The translations under genes were made by a program, and so were the position numbers. Positions 41,001 through 46,592 of a stretch of 64,000 nt of DNA are shown piece by piece (position 1 is the first letter of the stretch; the number at the start of each line of letters is the position of its first letter). Source of the DNA: Owenia fusiformis (taxonomy: Eukaryota; Annelida; Polychaeta; Sabellida; Oweniidae); NCBI GenBank assembly GCA_903813345.2, contig CAIIXF020000007.1, positions 7,691,730-7,755,729 of the forward strand, read 5' to 3'. The notes beneath the pieces were generated by a model that was given only the letters and a program-made list of their open reading frames with translations, was not told where the DNA came from and searched no databases.

Positions 41001-44000
41001 GTTAAGTTAAATAGGCCTATAAGAAGTTGGATTAGATTGTCCAAAAAACAGTTAACTATCTTTCACTTTTAAACATTTGTCACCACCAGAAGTGGAGAGA
41101 TCAGTATTGTCTCCAAGAATTCATCAGTTGGCGTAAGGTGGTTGGTGTTTGGTGTTTAGAAGTCAGCATTTGTTGTTTGGACATCTGCATCTGTAACAAA
41201 TGTCATGTGGTAATGTTTTGCATATCAATGCCTTCTCTAACATTATTATTTATTTTTTATTGTGTTAGGTTGAACAAAAATCAAATAGAGTGCATAATTC
41301 AGAATTTATTCCTGACACAAATCCAAAGTGTCTGCTTTAATTTTCAGATATTCAAGGGAAATGGAAAGAGCTTAAATACTGGACTGGTGACAGTGTTGAA
41401 TTATGGGAAAGATGTACCCTCTTTGGTTTCTGTTGTTACATTTGCCCATGAAATTGGCCATAACATGGGGTCCCCAGTAAGTAGAATTATTACGCGTTTG
41501 TGAAAAGTCGACTTCATCAACCCTATTTTTATTTATTACTATACATTTTTTTTATCTTGCTGATATCCAATCAGATTGTCTAATCAGAAAGAATTGCATC
41601 ATTAAAATGTAAAAGGAGGAGATGTTTTTCTAAGGGGTCTTTGGGGGTGAGATTTAACGAGTATGCCAAAGAATTTGAATGGAATCAACAAGTAATGAAG
41701 TGAATTCTCGTACTAAGGCACTTAGGCACACAACAGGCAGATTGACACACTCGGTTTACGAGCAATTAGTCAAGAGAAAAGCTTGTAATTTCATTAACAG
41801 AGAACCTTTCTATTATATGCTCGTGGGAAATGAGGCTGTCTGAATAATGTGGCAAAACTGATACATATTCCATCAGGGATAACCTAGCATTTTGGAACTA
41901 AACAATAATTTACAATAAATTTACAATAAATCCTTATCACTGTTACACTTAGCTTAAAAGTGAATATTATTCCCCCTTTTATAGGCTGTATAAAATTATA
42001 GCCTAGACTCCATCCAGGTCAATTTGTACATTTAGTAATATTTTTCAGCACGACCCAGATGGAACAGCATCTTGTACCCCTGGTGGTGACAGTGGGAACT
42101 ATATTATGTATGCACGTGCGACATCTGGTGACAAAAGCAACAATAACAAGTTCTCATCATGTAGTAGAACTAATATGGGGGATGTCATGGCTGTCAAGGC
42201 CAGGTCTGCAACTGGATGTTTTATCGGTAGGATGCATAATAATAAGTTATTTATTTTCCTATTCGTTTTTGTTGCCCTTGATAATACTGTATTTGTCTTT
42301 ATTTTTGAGAAGAATAAATATCTCATTATGTCACCACCCTTATTTTGGATGGTGTTCGGTGGTTGGTGTTTGGCAGTCAGTGTCTGTCAATGTTTGTGGG
42401 GACAGACTTGAATCATGTACAGTGTGACTATGGGCTTGACTTCAACATCGTCCTAACATCAATAAGAAACAATACCAAGCATAGTAAATTGAACTAGTAT
42501 CTAATTAAAATAGAAAAAATAAAATCCAGATTCATAAAGAGACCCAATCTATTTTTATGTCATGATAAAGGGGTAATTATTTGATTTATTCACAGAGCCC
42601 ACAGGGTCCATATGTGGCAATGATGTTGTTGAACCCGGTGAGGAGTGTGACTGTGGATGGGACGATGAATGTACAGAGATCTGCTGCAACCCACAACGCT
42701 TGAATGCTAATTCTCTATCTCCCACAGAGACCCCTTGTACTTTAAAACCCAATGCAACCTGCAGGTTTGTTTATCATATACAGTGTTTAATATAAGAAAT
42801 CCAAATAAAATATCTCCAAAAGATCTGTAAAATATCTTTTGAAATAGTGAGATCATTTGCTTTGAAGTGCAAAAATGTGTGACTTCTCCCAAATAATAAA
42901 AGTGAGTACTTTCGAATTCCATGATTTATCGAATAAAAAATCACTCAAATTCAGAAATTGACTTAATACATATTAGTAGTGAATTTTGGATGTCAGAATT
43001 AAATTATTATACCAAATATTTCAATTGACTGAATTCTATAATTGTGAATTTAATCATATTGCAAATTTCAAGGAAATCCAAATTCATGAAAATTGCAAGT
43101 GTAAATTAGCTGTTTTACAGCATCATCCCAAATATATCGAATGTAGGTCATATCAATTTGTATTTTGTCTATAGTCTTTATGAATTATAATCATAGCTTA
43201 TTACATTCTGACATGCTTGGTCGCTCACTGTTGCACCTTATTTGTCCAGAAAAACAGAGATGGAGAGAAGGCGTGACTTACCATGATAATCTTACATGTG
43301 CTTCTTTATAATTCATTATTTTAGATAATATAATGTAAAAAAGATTAAAGCATCATATTTCTTGTACTTCAGTCCAAGTCAGGGCCCATGCTGTAATGCT
43401 ACATGTGACATTATCCCCACTGCTGCTAACTTCACATGTCGTGACGAGACCTCCTGTAAACACGGCGCTGTATGCCTATATCCTTGATAAATTAAACATT
43501 CTTATGATGGAAACATAACTTTAATATACAGAACTGCAGTAAAAATTATATATCCAAATCACTGGCTTATCTAACACCTCCTGATAACATTTTTTCTGTC
43601 CCATTTTCTCCTTCCATTGACTCCAATTGTACTGCAATATTATTAAGATACTGAACTTTGTATGACTTAAAAAAATTCACATTTAAAAAATTTTAAAACA
43701 TTTATTCTATTTTTAAGGTAAAGTAATCGCTTTTTAATGTTGTCTCAATTATAAGACTTTTAAAATCGATGCATTGTATGTAAAGTTATATTCATTTATA
43801 TTATGATATAATTTCTCCTGAACTTTTCCACTGGGTCTAGTGCTAGCTGTCCACTTTCACCTCACAAACCGAATCGTACAATCTGCGATGATGAGTCCGT
43901 CTGCTACATTGGTGAATGCAGTGGCTCCATCTGCCTTGCTTATGGTCTGGAATCGTGCCAATGCAACCCCAGTGTAGCAGATGATTGGACAGATGTGAAG

Positions 44001-45809
44001 TTATGTCAGCTGTGTTGTAAAGAGGCTGGCGAAACATCACCCTGCAAGTGAGTCATTCTCTGTTTTTAGCGCACGTTGAAAAAGTACTATATTGTCATAT
44101 TCGTGCTGCTGTGCATGTGTCCAGGCTGGTAGCTGGTTGGGCACTACATGAATTTTGTTACTATAGTTTCAGAAAAAATGCTTATTCTTTCGAAATTGTC
44201 ACAGACACAAGAACAGACTTGTGCCAAGATTTGAATGCTCTTCAAAGTGTGGTATTTGTAACTGTGTATCTTGTCAACCTACTGTCATGTTATTAGACCA
44301 TTTTTCTGGATATAACATGCATCATAATAAAGGTATTTCCCAATAATCTACCTGTCCATTGTGAACTTCCTCCTATTGTTGGAGAGTAAGGACAACGAAC
44401 CAGAGACTTAATGTAAGACTCTCTCATATCCTTGACTTTCAGGTCATCACATGAATGGAATGATGCGCCTTATGTAGTACCAGATCTAATGTCACGTCCA
44501 GGGTCAGCTTGCTACAATTACCAGGGTTACTGTGATGTCTTCTCCAAGTGCAGAGAGGTGAGATTTACAGTCATTTTAGGCATATTTTTGTTACAGAATG
44601 AGGCAAATAGTGTAACGCTGCAGAAGTTTTCTCTAAATTCTAAAAAATGTGCGAATTTCTTTTAGATGATTTTATAGGCTTTAACCATATTTGGTGCCCA
44701 TTCCTATATTCCCCAGTATGGATTCTTTAATGTATGAATCTACTGCAGGTTGATCCAAGTGGGCCACTGAATACATTGAAGAACTTTCTGTTCACAAGTG
44801 AGGGGATTGAGTCAATGAAGGAATGGTTGACACAGTATTGGTGGGCAGTAGCTTTGGCAGCAGTTGGACTTGTAGTTATAATGGTGAGTATAACCATAGA
44901 ATGGTTGACACAGTATTGGTGGACAGTAGCTTTGGCAGCAGTTGGACTTGTAGTTATAATGGTGAGTATAACCATAGAATGGTTGACACAGTATTGGTGG
45001 GCAGTAGCTTTGGCAGCAGTTGGACTTGTAGTTATAATGGTGAGTATAACCATAGAATGGCTGACGCAGTATTGGTGGGCAGTAGCTTTGGCAGCAGTTG
45101 GACTTGTAGTTATAATGGTGAGTATAACCATAGAATGGTTGACACAGTATTGGTGGACTGTAGCTTTGGCAGCAGTTGGACTTGTAGTTATAATGGTGAG
45201 TATAACCATAGAATGGTTGACACAGTATTGGTGGGCAGTAGCTTTGGCAGCAATTGGACTTGTAGTTATAATGGTGAGTATAACCATAGAATGGTTGACA
45301 CAGTATTGGTGGGCAGTAGCTTTGGCAGCAGTTGGACTTGTAGTTTATCTCATATACATCATCAAACTATTTTTTATGTACAAGTGACATGGACCTATTG
45401 TATATATATTTGACGTATATCTGTGACGTATGAGTGCTGTACAGTACTGCTTTGAACAGCATAGTGCAGTACTGTTTAACAGCGCTGTCCTGCCCTCTTT
45501 CAAAAATAGCACTGTATAGTTCTATTTGAGATTGGCAGTGTAGTTGTATAACATGAAACTTATTTTAGAGGGCTTTGCATATTTTTCCAGGGACTTTTTA
45601 TAAAGTTTTGCAGTCCTAGAGTACCATCTGATGAAGATCTAGACAAGAAAAAGACTAATGGAAAAGGCCAGGGTCAAGGGAAAGGTCAAGGCCAAAGTAA
45701 AAGTCAAGGCAAAGGTCAAGGTCAAAGAAGAGCTCCAGGGCCAAGTTCACAAGGTCGCAGAGGGTCAAGGTCAAATAGGGTTGGGAGTCAAGGTAGTGCT
45801 TGGGTGTAG
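10999..45809 (+). CDS. ADAM10: ADAM10 (kuzbanian-type) membrane metalloprotease
   Basis: Zinc metalloprotease of the cell surface and secretory route that sheds ectodomains; Notch and cadherins are classic family substrates. Thirteen coding exons join in one frame: 10999-11068, 31269-31401, 33713-33831, 38307-38885, 40207-40466, 41348-41476, 42049-42226, 42596-42764, 43373-43477, 43832-44047, 44443-44557, 44749-44883, 45591-45809; about 808 residues (human 748). Seen: signal peptide; prodomain with a single Cys (193) and furin site RKKR (249-252); catalytic domain with [12 protein letters not shown] (zinc ligands H421, H425, H431) and Met-turn YIMYARAT; disintegrin domain with ECDCG; cysteine-rich domain; span at 716-736; short tail. 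Lacks the EGF-like domain, as expected for ADAM10/17. Odd: a 78-bp repeat across the membrane exon's donor, an AT-AC intron, a Gly/Gln/Lys tail, and a prodomain insertion. Confidence 0.97.
11342..13142. mobile_element. 1.8-kb TA-flanked transposon with 18-bp terminal inverted repeats
   Basis: Left end CTATAAGTACGCTATTGG and right end CCAATAGCGTACTTATAG are exact complements, and each end is flanked by TA, the target duplication of Tc1/mariner-like (and some other) DNA transposons. The similarity of the arms does not extend far inwards. It carries one open reading frame of about 117 codons (listed) and no recognisable transposase. It lies in ADAM10 intron 1. Confidence 0.75.
11839..12192 (+). 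CDS. Unrecognised ORF inside the 1.8-kb transposon
   Basis: About 117 codons open to TGA at 12190; the first ATG is at codon 38, so the frame either starts there or is an exon or remnant. I do not recognise the protein. The spacing of hydrophobic residues in [40 protein letters not shown] and [14 protein letters not shown] resembles a ubiquitin-like beta-grasp domain (strand, helix, Y-x-G-turn, strand), but this is pattern likeness only. It could also be a random open frame. Its position within terminal inverted repeats suggests that it belongs to the element, if it is coding. Confidence 0.35.
   Translation: MSYIAVCHTVVILLDPEKFHEHTETILINDSDVNVSATMDFVRILGVKPRQNYVIFYHGRYVLSHPSLLNCNESSQILMVNNREDVCSTKKVYLMTWWAYKPRKFYIILKNVQVKPP
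13931..16163. mobile_element. Foldback element (long inverted repeat), ADAM10 intron 1
   Basis: Arms at about 13931-14350 and 15818-16163 are inverted copies, for example CAAAACTTGGAGTTATAACA near 14258 and its complement near 15885, and GAGAATAACTTTGTACTA near 13946 with its complement near 16130. The arms are interrupted by mismatches and gaps. The 1.5-kb middle has no recognisable gene. Confidence 0.8.
16170..18060. other. ADAM10 intron 1 sequence without features
   Basis: AT-rich, no gene seen. A G-run sits near 17160. A pair of CAGGGTGTCCC-like ends (17299 and 17529) could mark a degraded 230-bp mariner-derived element, but the match covers only about ten bases. Confidence 0.5.
18069..18267. 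mobile_element. MITE with CAGTGATCTCCCCA ends
   Basis: The 14-base ends CAGTGATCTCCCCA and TGGGGAGATCACTG are exact complements. The inside contains several GCACCCACTTGA-like blocks. A second, more decayed copy lies at 58853-59021. Confidence 0.85.
18320..18495. repeat. Short TGTCACCAC-hairpin element, copy 1
   Basis: Begins GTGACCACCAGAAGTGATGA, then CATATTGTTATAGTC, TTTGGCAGCTGGTGTTTGGC and CTGTAACAAATG, ending near GCATGTTACATG. It shares order and wording with about ten other copies in the window. Confidence 0.7.
18500..20510. other. ADAM10 intron 1 sequence without features
   Basis: No open reading frame with family likeness and no clear repeat; plain AT-rich intronic sequence. Confidence 0.5.
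20511..20660. repeat. TGTCACCAC-hairpin element, copy 2
   Basis: TGTTGCCACAAGTGGTGACT starts it; GGCGGTTGGCATTTGGCAT and CTGTAACAAATGGCAGGT follow; it ends near AATGCCTTC. Decayed relative to the long copies. Confidence 0.7.
21380..21562. repeat. ACAGTAAAACCTG-type element, copy 1
   Basis: Starts near AAAACCTGTCTTAGTGAACA and ends GCAGGTTTTACTGTA, so the ends are complementary. The inside repeats GTGAACAC blocks. Confidence 0.7.
22095..23958. repeat. Long TGTCACCAC element with internal array of TGACCT/AGGTCA motifs
   Basis: Starts with the hairpin TGTCACCACcaaaaGTGGTGACA, then a GGCGTCCGGCGGTT minirepeat (about 22140-22220), then eight or more degenerate copies of a 170-250-bp unit containing CTTTAGATTTGACATTTGAC, TTCAATGACCTTCTCAAGG and TCATCTACATGTTCTCAGAA. 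It ends GTGGTGACATTTTGTCATGT, TTAATGCCTTG, the same end as the short copies. So this is a short element enlarged by internal tandem growth. It lies in ADAM10 intron 1. Confidence 0.9.
24765..25117. repeat. TGTCACCAC-hairpin element, copy 3, split by an insertion
   Basis: Left part from TTATTGTCTCCAACTCTTTT to CTGTAAACAAATGGATGG, right part from GGTGGTGATGACATATTGCA to AATGCCTTGTTA. Between them sits a separate element (24873-25081). Confidence 0.75.
24873..25081. mobile_element. Insertion with GCC(CG/TA)TAGCCAGG-like ends
   Basis: Left end GCCTATAGCCAGGATTTTCC and right end CCCTGGCTACGGGCCTGG are imperfect complements. G-rich blocks (GGGGGGTTC) lie just inside both ends. It interrupts a TGTCACCAC element and is therefore younger than that copy. 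Confidence 0.7.
25575..25920. repeat. GCGGGACA-family repeat, tandem blocks
   Basis: Several blocks of GCGGGATTTCGCGGGACA, TTTGCGTGATTG and GCGGGACAGTTAACAG in a row, with a second set near 25830-25920. Related to 8757-9006, 30650-30760 and 38985-39235. Confidence 0.75.
26195..27058. mobile_element. ACAGTAAAACCTG-type element, long copy
   Basis: Exact complementary ends ACAGTAAAACCTG and CAGGTTTTACTGT frame 864 bp. Blocks of CCTTGTTCACAGGTTTTCCC and ACAGAGAGG recur near both ends; the middle is unrelated AT-rich sequence. Confidence 0.8.
27165..28376. mobile_element. Foldback element of 1.2 kb, ADAM10 intron 1
   Basis: Outer arms contain AGTAAATCCTCCATGCTGG (left, near 27207) and its complement (right, near 28317), with GGTACC-rich stretches. 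Inner arms run from about 27628 to 27796 and from about 28018 to 28235: AATTGAGCTAGAAGCTTCAA on the left pairs with TTGAAGCTTCTAGCTCAATT on the right, and CATTGTAAGAC pairs with GTCTTACAATG at the loop. G-rich and C-rich runs sit opposite each other. A perfect small palindrome is inserted only in the left arm. Confidence 0.85.
27282..27393. repeat. Perfect 29-bp-arm palindrome with TGACGT core
   Basis: Arms 27282-27310 and 27365-27393 are exact complements; partial pairing continues inward around a short loop. Each arm holds TCACTATGACGTGAAATATG or its complement, including a CRE-like TGACGTGA. There is no counterpart in the right arm of the surrounding foldback, so it was probably inserted later. 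Confidence 0.9.
28615..30590. repeat. Second long TGTCACCAC element with TGACCT/AGGTCA array
   Basis: Starts with two consecutive copies of the hairpin TGTCACCACcaaaaGTGGTGACA (28615 and 28661), continues with three near-identical 392-bp units (28675, 29067, 29459), then more divergent units like those at 22.2-23.9 kb, and ends with the same GTGGTGACATTTTGTCATGT, TTAATGCCTTG end. Confidence 0.9.
28675..29850. repeat. 392-bp unit repeated three times, nearly identical
   Basis: GTGGTGACATATTGTTATGG recurs at 28675, 29067 and 29459, each followed by the same CGACGGCGTCCGGCGGTTGG block and the same TTTGACCTTCAATGACC part. The only difference I noticed is in T-run length. The near identity means recent duplication. 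Confidence 0.9.
30640..30757. repeat. GCGGGACA-family repeat
   Basis: Contains GCGGGACTTCGCGGGACATT, AATTCGCGGGATAATCCC and GCGGGACACTTGACAGC. Confidence 0.7.
30758..30865. repeat. 108-bp hairpin with about 44-base arms
   Basis: GCGAACTATGTTCCTTC and its exact complement GAAGGAACATAGTTCGC form the inner stem; outer parts AATCATCAG and CTGATGATC pair with a few mismatches; ACTAAC and GTTAGT close it. Likely a small foldback element. It is about 400 bp before ADAM10 exon 2. Confidence 0.85.
31269..31401 (+). CDS. ADAM10: ADAM10 exon 2 (start of prodomain)
   Basis: Acceptor AATTGCAG, donor GTTTGT. Encodes [15 protein letters not shown], an RVRRS run and LQFNAHGR, matching the ADAM10 prodomain start. 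Confidence 0.93.
31508..31688. mobile_element. ACAGTAAAACCTG-type element, short copy in ADAM10 intron 2
   Basis: Ends CAGTAAAACCTG and CAGGTTTTACTATG are complementary, with AGGTGTTCACTAGAGAGAGG-type blocks inside. Confidence 0.8.
32690..32780. repeat. GTGTTCACATTTCAAGG minirepeat
   Basis: Three or four degenerate copies of CATTTCAAGGTGTTTG next to AGGTTTCACTTCA. Same motif as the array at 36140-36300. Confidence 0.7.
33491..33678. mobile_element. ACAGTAAAACCTG-type element just upstream of ADAM10 exon 3
   Basis: TAGTAAAACCTGTGTTAG at the left and TTGACAGGTTTTACTG at the right. It ends only about 35 bp before exon 3, so it lies next to that exon's acceptor region. Confidence 0.8.
33713..33831 (+). 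CDS. ADAM10: ADAM10 exon 3 (prodomain)
   Basis: Acceptor TTTATTTCCAG, donor GTATGT. Encodes [19 protein letters not shown] and FQPNIAYRG. Phases 2 in and 1 out fit the neighbouring exons. Confidence 0.9.
34925..35260. repeat. Degenerate GGGATAAGTTGT tandem repeat
   Basis: A dozen or more loosely spaced copies of AGGGATAAGTTGTCTTA-like units of about 16-20 bp, in ADAM10 intron 3. The rest of intron 3 from 33832 to 36130 shows a GA run at 35469-35482 and no gene. Confidence 0.75.
36140..36300. repeat. 18-bp tandem repeat GTGTTCACATTTCAAG
   Basis: Eight or nine copies of GGTGTTCACATTTCAAGG with small changes. The unit looks like the inner GTGTTCAC block of the ACAGTAAAACCTG elements and may have expanded from one. 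Confidence 0.85.
36741..37457. mobile_element. 717-bp foldback element, ADAM10 intron 3
   Basis: The outer ends are near-exact complements for more than 50 bases: AAGGTCCATGTGCAGTATGG at 36741 and CCATACTGCACATGGACCTT ending 37457. Pairing continues through AAACAATATGTTTTCTTT and its complement, GGACCCCAC opposite GTGGGGTTC, and GATCTTC opposite GATCCTC, to a short centre near 37090. Confidence 0.9.
37984..38125. repeat. TGTCACCAC-hairpin element, copy 5
   Basis: TTATGTCATCACCAGAAGAA, then TTTATAGTCTACAATTTTTT, GGCAGTTGGTGTCCGGCATT and CTGTAACAAATGGC, ending GTTAATGCCTTGTTATA. It lies about 180 bp upstream of ADAM10 exon 4. Confidence 0.8.
38307..38885 (+). CDS. ADAM10: ADAM10 exon 4 (prodomain, furin site, start of catalytic domain)
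   Basis: 579 bp, acceptor TTTCATTTCAG, donor GTATGA. Encodes [14 protein letters not shown], a stretch with only one Cys (residue 193, candidate cysteine switch), RKKR at 249-252 and the catalytic start [14 protein letters not shown]. The prodomain is tens of residues longer than in human, with a polar Asn/His/Lys/Ser-rich part. Confidence 0.94.
38922..39335. repeat. TGTCACCAC-hairpin element, copy 6, split by a GCGGGACA-family insert
   Basis: Left part TATGTCTCCACCAGATGTGG to TTGTTGACAGTGTT; right part from GAGTGTTTGGCATGCACAG to TTCATGTTAATGCCTTATA. The insert (about 38983-39236) begins CAGGCCATCCAACTGTCCCG and ends TTTTTTGACAGGCCTG and is an inverted copy of the repeat at 8757-9006. Confidence 0.8.
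39336..40050. other. ADAM10 intron 4 sequence without features
   Basis: AT-rich, no coding or repeat signal recognised. Confidence 0.5.
40055..40165. repeat. TGTCACCAC-hairpin element, copy 7 (right part)
   Basis: TGGGGTTTGGCATCTATAAC, CTGTAACAAATGGCAGGTGA and TGACATTTTGCATGTTTTAG. It ends about 40 bp before ADAM10 exon 5. Confidence 0.65.
40207..40466 (+). CDS. ADAM10: ADAM10 exon 5 (catalytic domain)
   Basis: Acceptor GATTGTAG, donor GTATGT. Encodes [33 protein letters not shown] and LGLAWTGD...GGVCEKYG, all ADAM10 landmarks. Confidence 0.95.
41075..41240. repeat. TGTCACCAC-hairpin element, copy 8
   Basis: TTTGTCACCACCAGAAGTGG, TATTGTCTCCAAG, GGTGGTTGGTGTTTGGTG and CTGTAACAAATGTCATGTGG, ending ATCAATGCCTTC. 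In ADAM10 intron 5. Confidence 0.75.
41348..41476 (+). CDS. ADAM10: ADAM10 exon 6 (zinc-binding helix)
   Basis: Acceptor AATTTTCAG, donor GTAAGT, phase 0 both ends. Encodes [14 protein letters not shown] and the zinc helix [10 protein letters not shown]; the third ligand (HD) starts the next exon. Confidence 0.96.
42049..42226 (+). CDS. ADAM10: ADAM10 exon 7 (third zinc ligand, Met-turn)
   Basis: Acceptor ATTTTTCAG, donor GTAGGA. Encodes [13 protein letters not shown], then [13 protein letters not shown] with the Met-turn, and NNNKFSSCS. Confidence 0.96.
42326..42410. repeat. TGTCACCAC-hairpin element, copy 9 (left part)
   Basis: TTATGTCACCACCCTTATTT, then GGTTGGTGTTTGGCAGTCAG and TGTCTGTCA; the right part is missing. 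In ADAM10 intron 7. Confidence 0.65.
42596..42764 (+). CDS. ADAM10: ADAM10 exon 8 (disintegrin domain)
   Basis: Acceptor TATTCACAG, donor GTTTGT. Encodes [17 protein letters not shown] and ECTEICC, then CTLKPNATC. Confidence 0.96.
43373..43477 (+). CDS. ADAM10: ADAM10 exon 9 (disintegrin / cysteine-rich), U12 donor at its end
   Basis: Acceptor TGTACTTCAG. Encodes [12 protein letters not shown] and [10 protein letters not shown]. It ends in phase 2 (CT) just before ATATCCTT, a perfect U12-class 5' splice site. The only GT candidates here leave the frame broken with the next exon. Confidence 0.9.
43478..43831 (+). other. U12-type AT-AC intron (ADAM10 intron 9)
   Basis: Starts ATATCCTT and ends TTTTCCAC. 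A branch-point-like CTCCTGAAC (7 of 9 to TTCCTTRAY) has its branch A nine bases before the end, the usual tight U12 spacing. Only these borders give the conserved join VC-LGSSASCP, which lines up with ICNGFTALCP in human ADAM10. The GT donor at 43470 (GTATGC) joined to the nearby TCTAG acceptor reads straight into TAG. Confidence 0.88.
43832..44047 (+). CDS. ADAM10: ADAM10 exon 10 (cysteine-rich domain)
   Basis: Follows an AC acceptor. Encodes [18 protein letters not shown], then [17 protein letters not shown] and [10 protein letters not shown]. Donor GTGAGT, phase 2. Confidence 0.94.
44443..44557 (+). CDS. ADAM10: ADAM10 exon 11 (cysteine-rich domain)
   Basis: Acceptor GACTTTCAG, donor GTGAGA. 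Encodes [20 protein letters not shown], the last cysteine cluster before the stalk. Confidence 0.95.
44749..44883 (+). CDS. ADAM10: ADAM10 exon 12 (stalk and transmembrane), minimal form
   Basis: Acceptor CTACTGCAG. Encodes [15 protein letters not shown], the stalk, then EWLTQYWW and the hydrophobic span, ending ATA-ATG before GTGAGT (44884). With exon 13 this gives a standard single-span ADAM10. Five further identical donors lie at 44962, 45040, 45118, 45196 and 45274, all in phase 0, so longer forms of this exon are possible. Confidence 0.9.
44821..45343 (+). repeat. 78-bp tandem repeat: ADAM10 membrane span plus its splice donor
   Basis: Six full 78-bp units start at 44821, 44899, 44977, 45055, 45133 and 45211; a seventh at 45289 diverges near 45343, before its donor. 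Each unit holds EWLTQYWW, the hydrophobic span and ATG|GTGAGTATAACCATA. 78 is a multiple of three and no unit has an in-frame stop, so the coding frame is open from 44749 to a TGA at 45385. Units differ by a few bases (Ala or Thr after WW; Val or Ile in the span; one GACACAG to GACGCAG change), so this is not one read copied by mistake. Confidence 0.95.
45591..45809 (+). CDS. ADAM10: ADAM10 exon 13 (cytoplasmic tail and stop)
   Basis: Acceptor ATTTTTCCAG, phase 0. Begins [13 protein letters not shown], matching AGFIKICSVHTPS of human ADAM10, which fixes both the acceptor and the donor class of exon 12. The tail then becomes Gly/Gln/Lys/Ser-rich ([17 protein letters not shown]), from an AAGGTC-type DNA repeat, and stops at 45807-45809. 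The proline-rich SH3 ligand region of the vertebrate tail is not seen. Confidence 0.88.
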   Translation, partial: GLFIKFCSPRVPSDEDLDKKKTNGKGQGQGKGQGQSKSQGKGQGQRRAPGPSSQGRRGSRSNRVGSQGSAWV

Positions 45810-45902
45810 ATCATTAGATATGAAAAAAAATGTTCACACATATTCCAAAATTGATAATGAGGCATAAAACAAGACAAAATATAATATTGTAATTTTGCTA
45901 AG

Positions 45903-45988
45903 AATAAACAGAGATTATGTAAATAGCTCAAATTGGTGATGAATATACCATTTATAAAAACATTATGAATATGAGTATGAAAAATAAA
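45903..45988 (+). terminator. Candidate ADAM10 poly(A) signals
   Basis: AATAAA occurs at 45903-45908 and again at 45983-45988, about 95 and 175 bases past the stop. In AT-rich sequence either may be chance. Confidence 0.4.
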
Positions 45989-46369
45989 TGCAACCTGTAA
46001 ACCATTGGTAGCATTATTTACATTTATGACATATAAAAATCAATAAAAGACATCCATAAACATGTACCTGTACAAAAAGAGGGGAATTAACTAGAAATAA
46101 AAATAAACATGCATGTGCATGTTGGTCATATTTTTTTTAAATGAAATGAAAGAAAAATCAATTAATTAATTTTATCTTTAGAAATAGGAAGCATGGCCAT
46201 TTAAAGTGATGAGCTAATATTTATTCTATAAAAGTTTAAGTGGATCCCTCAACAGTAAGCTATGAATGTGTATAGCAACTGTTGTTATATATGTATTCAA
46301 TTTATATATTTTTAGATGATGTACTCTAGGGGCCAATCCTGCTTAGGGCAGTATTGTATAGTAAATTAC

Positions 46370-46592
46370 AGTAAAACCTGTCTTAATAAACATCATTTGT
46401 CCACAGAGAATAATATACAAAATATTTTTCACACATAGAACCCCCCCCCCCAAAAAAAAAAAATTAAATTTGTGTGAACTGTTGCATCTTGTATTGACCC
46501 ATTTACAGGGCCGTGAGTCCTTCATTTTAATAGTGATCACAATTTAGCATTGGAAACATATTATGGTGTTCACTCTAGACAGGTATATCTGT
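46370..46592. repeat. ACAGTAAAACCTG-type element, decayed copy
   Basis: ACAGTAAAACCTGTCTTAAT at the left; GGTGTTCACTCTAGACAGGT at the right with the last bases lost. Confidence 0.65.

Noticed and set aside
43470-43842. Ordinary GT-AG intron for ADAM10 intron 9 (GTATGC to TCTAG)
   Set aside because: It is phase 0 into TGC-TAG, an immediate stop, and loses the conserved cysteine spacing; AT-AC borders solve both.
44727-45287. Minus-strand open frame of 186 codons with repeated [13 protein letters not shown]
   Set aside because: It is the reverse reading of the 78-bp repeat; a unit length divisible by three keeps several frames open by itself.
44823-45413. Second plus-strand frame across the same repeat (repeated [12 protein letters not shown])
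   Set aside because: Out of frame with ADAM10, whose stalk and tail match the family; open only because of the repeat.
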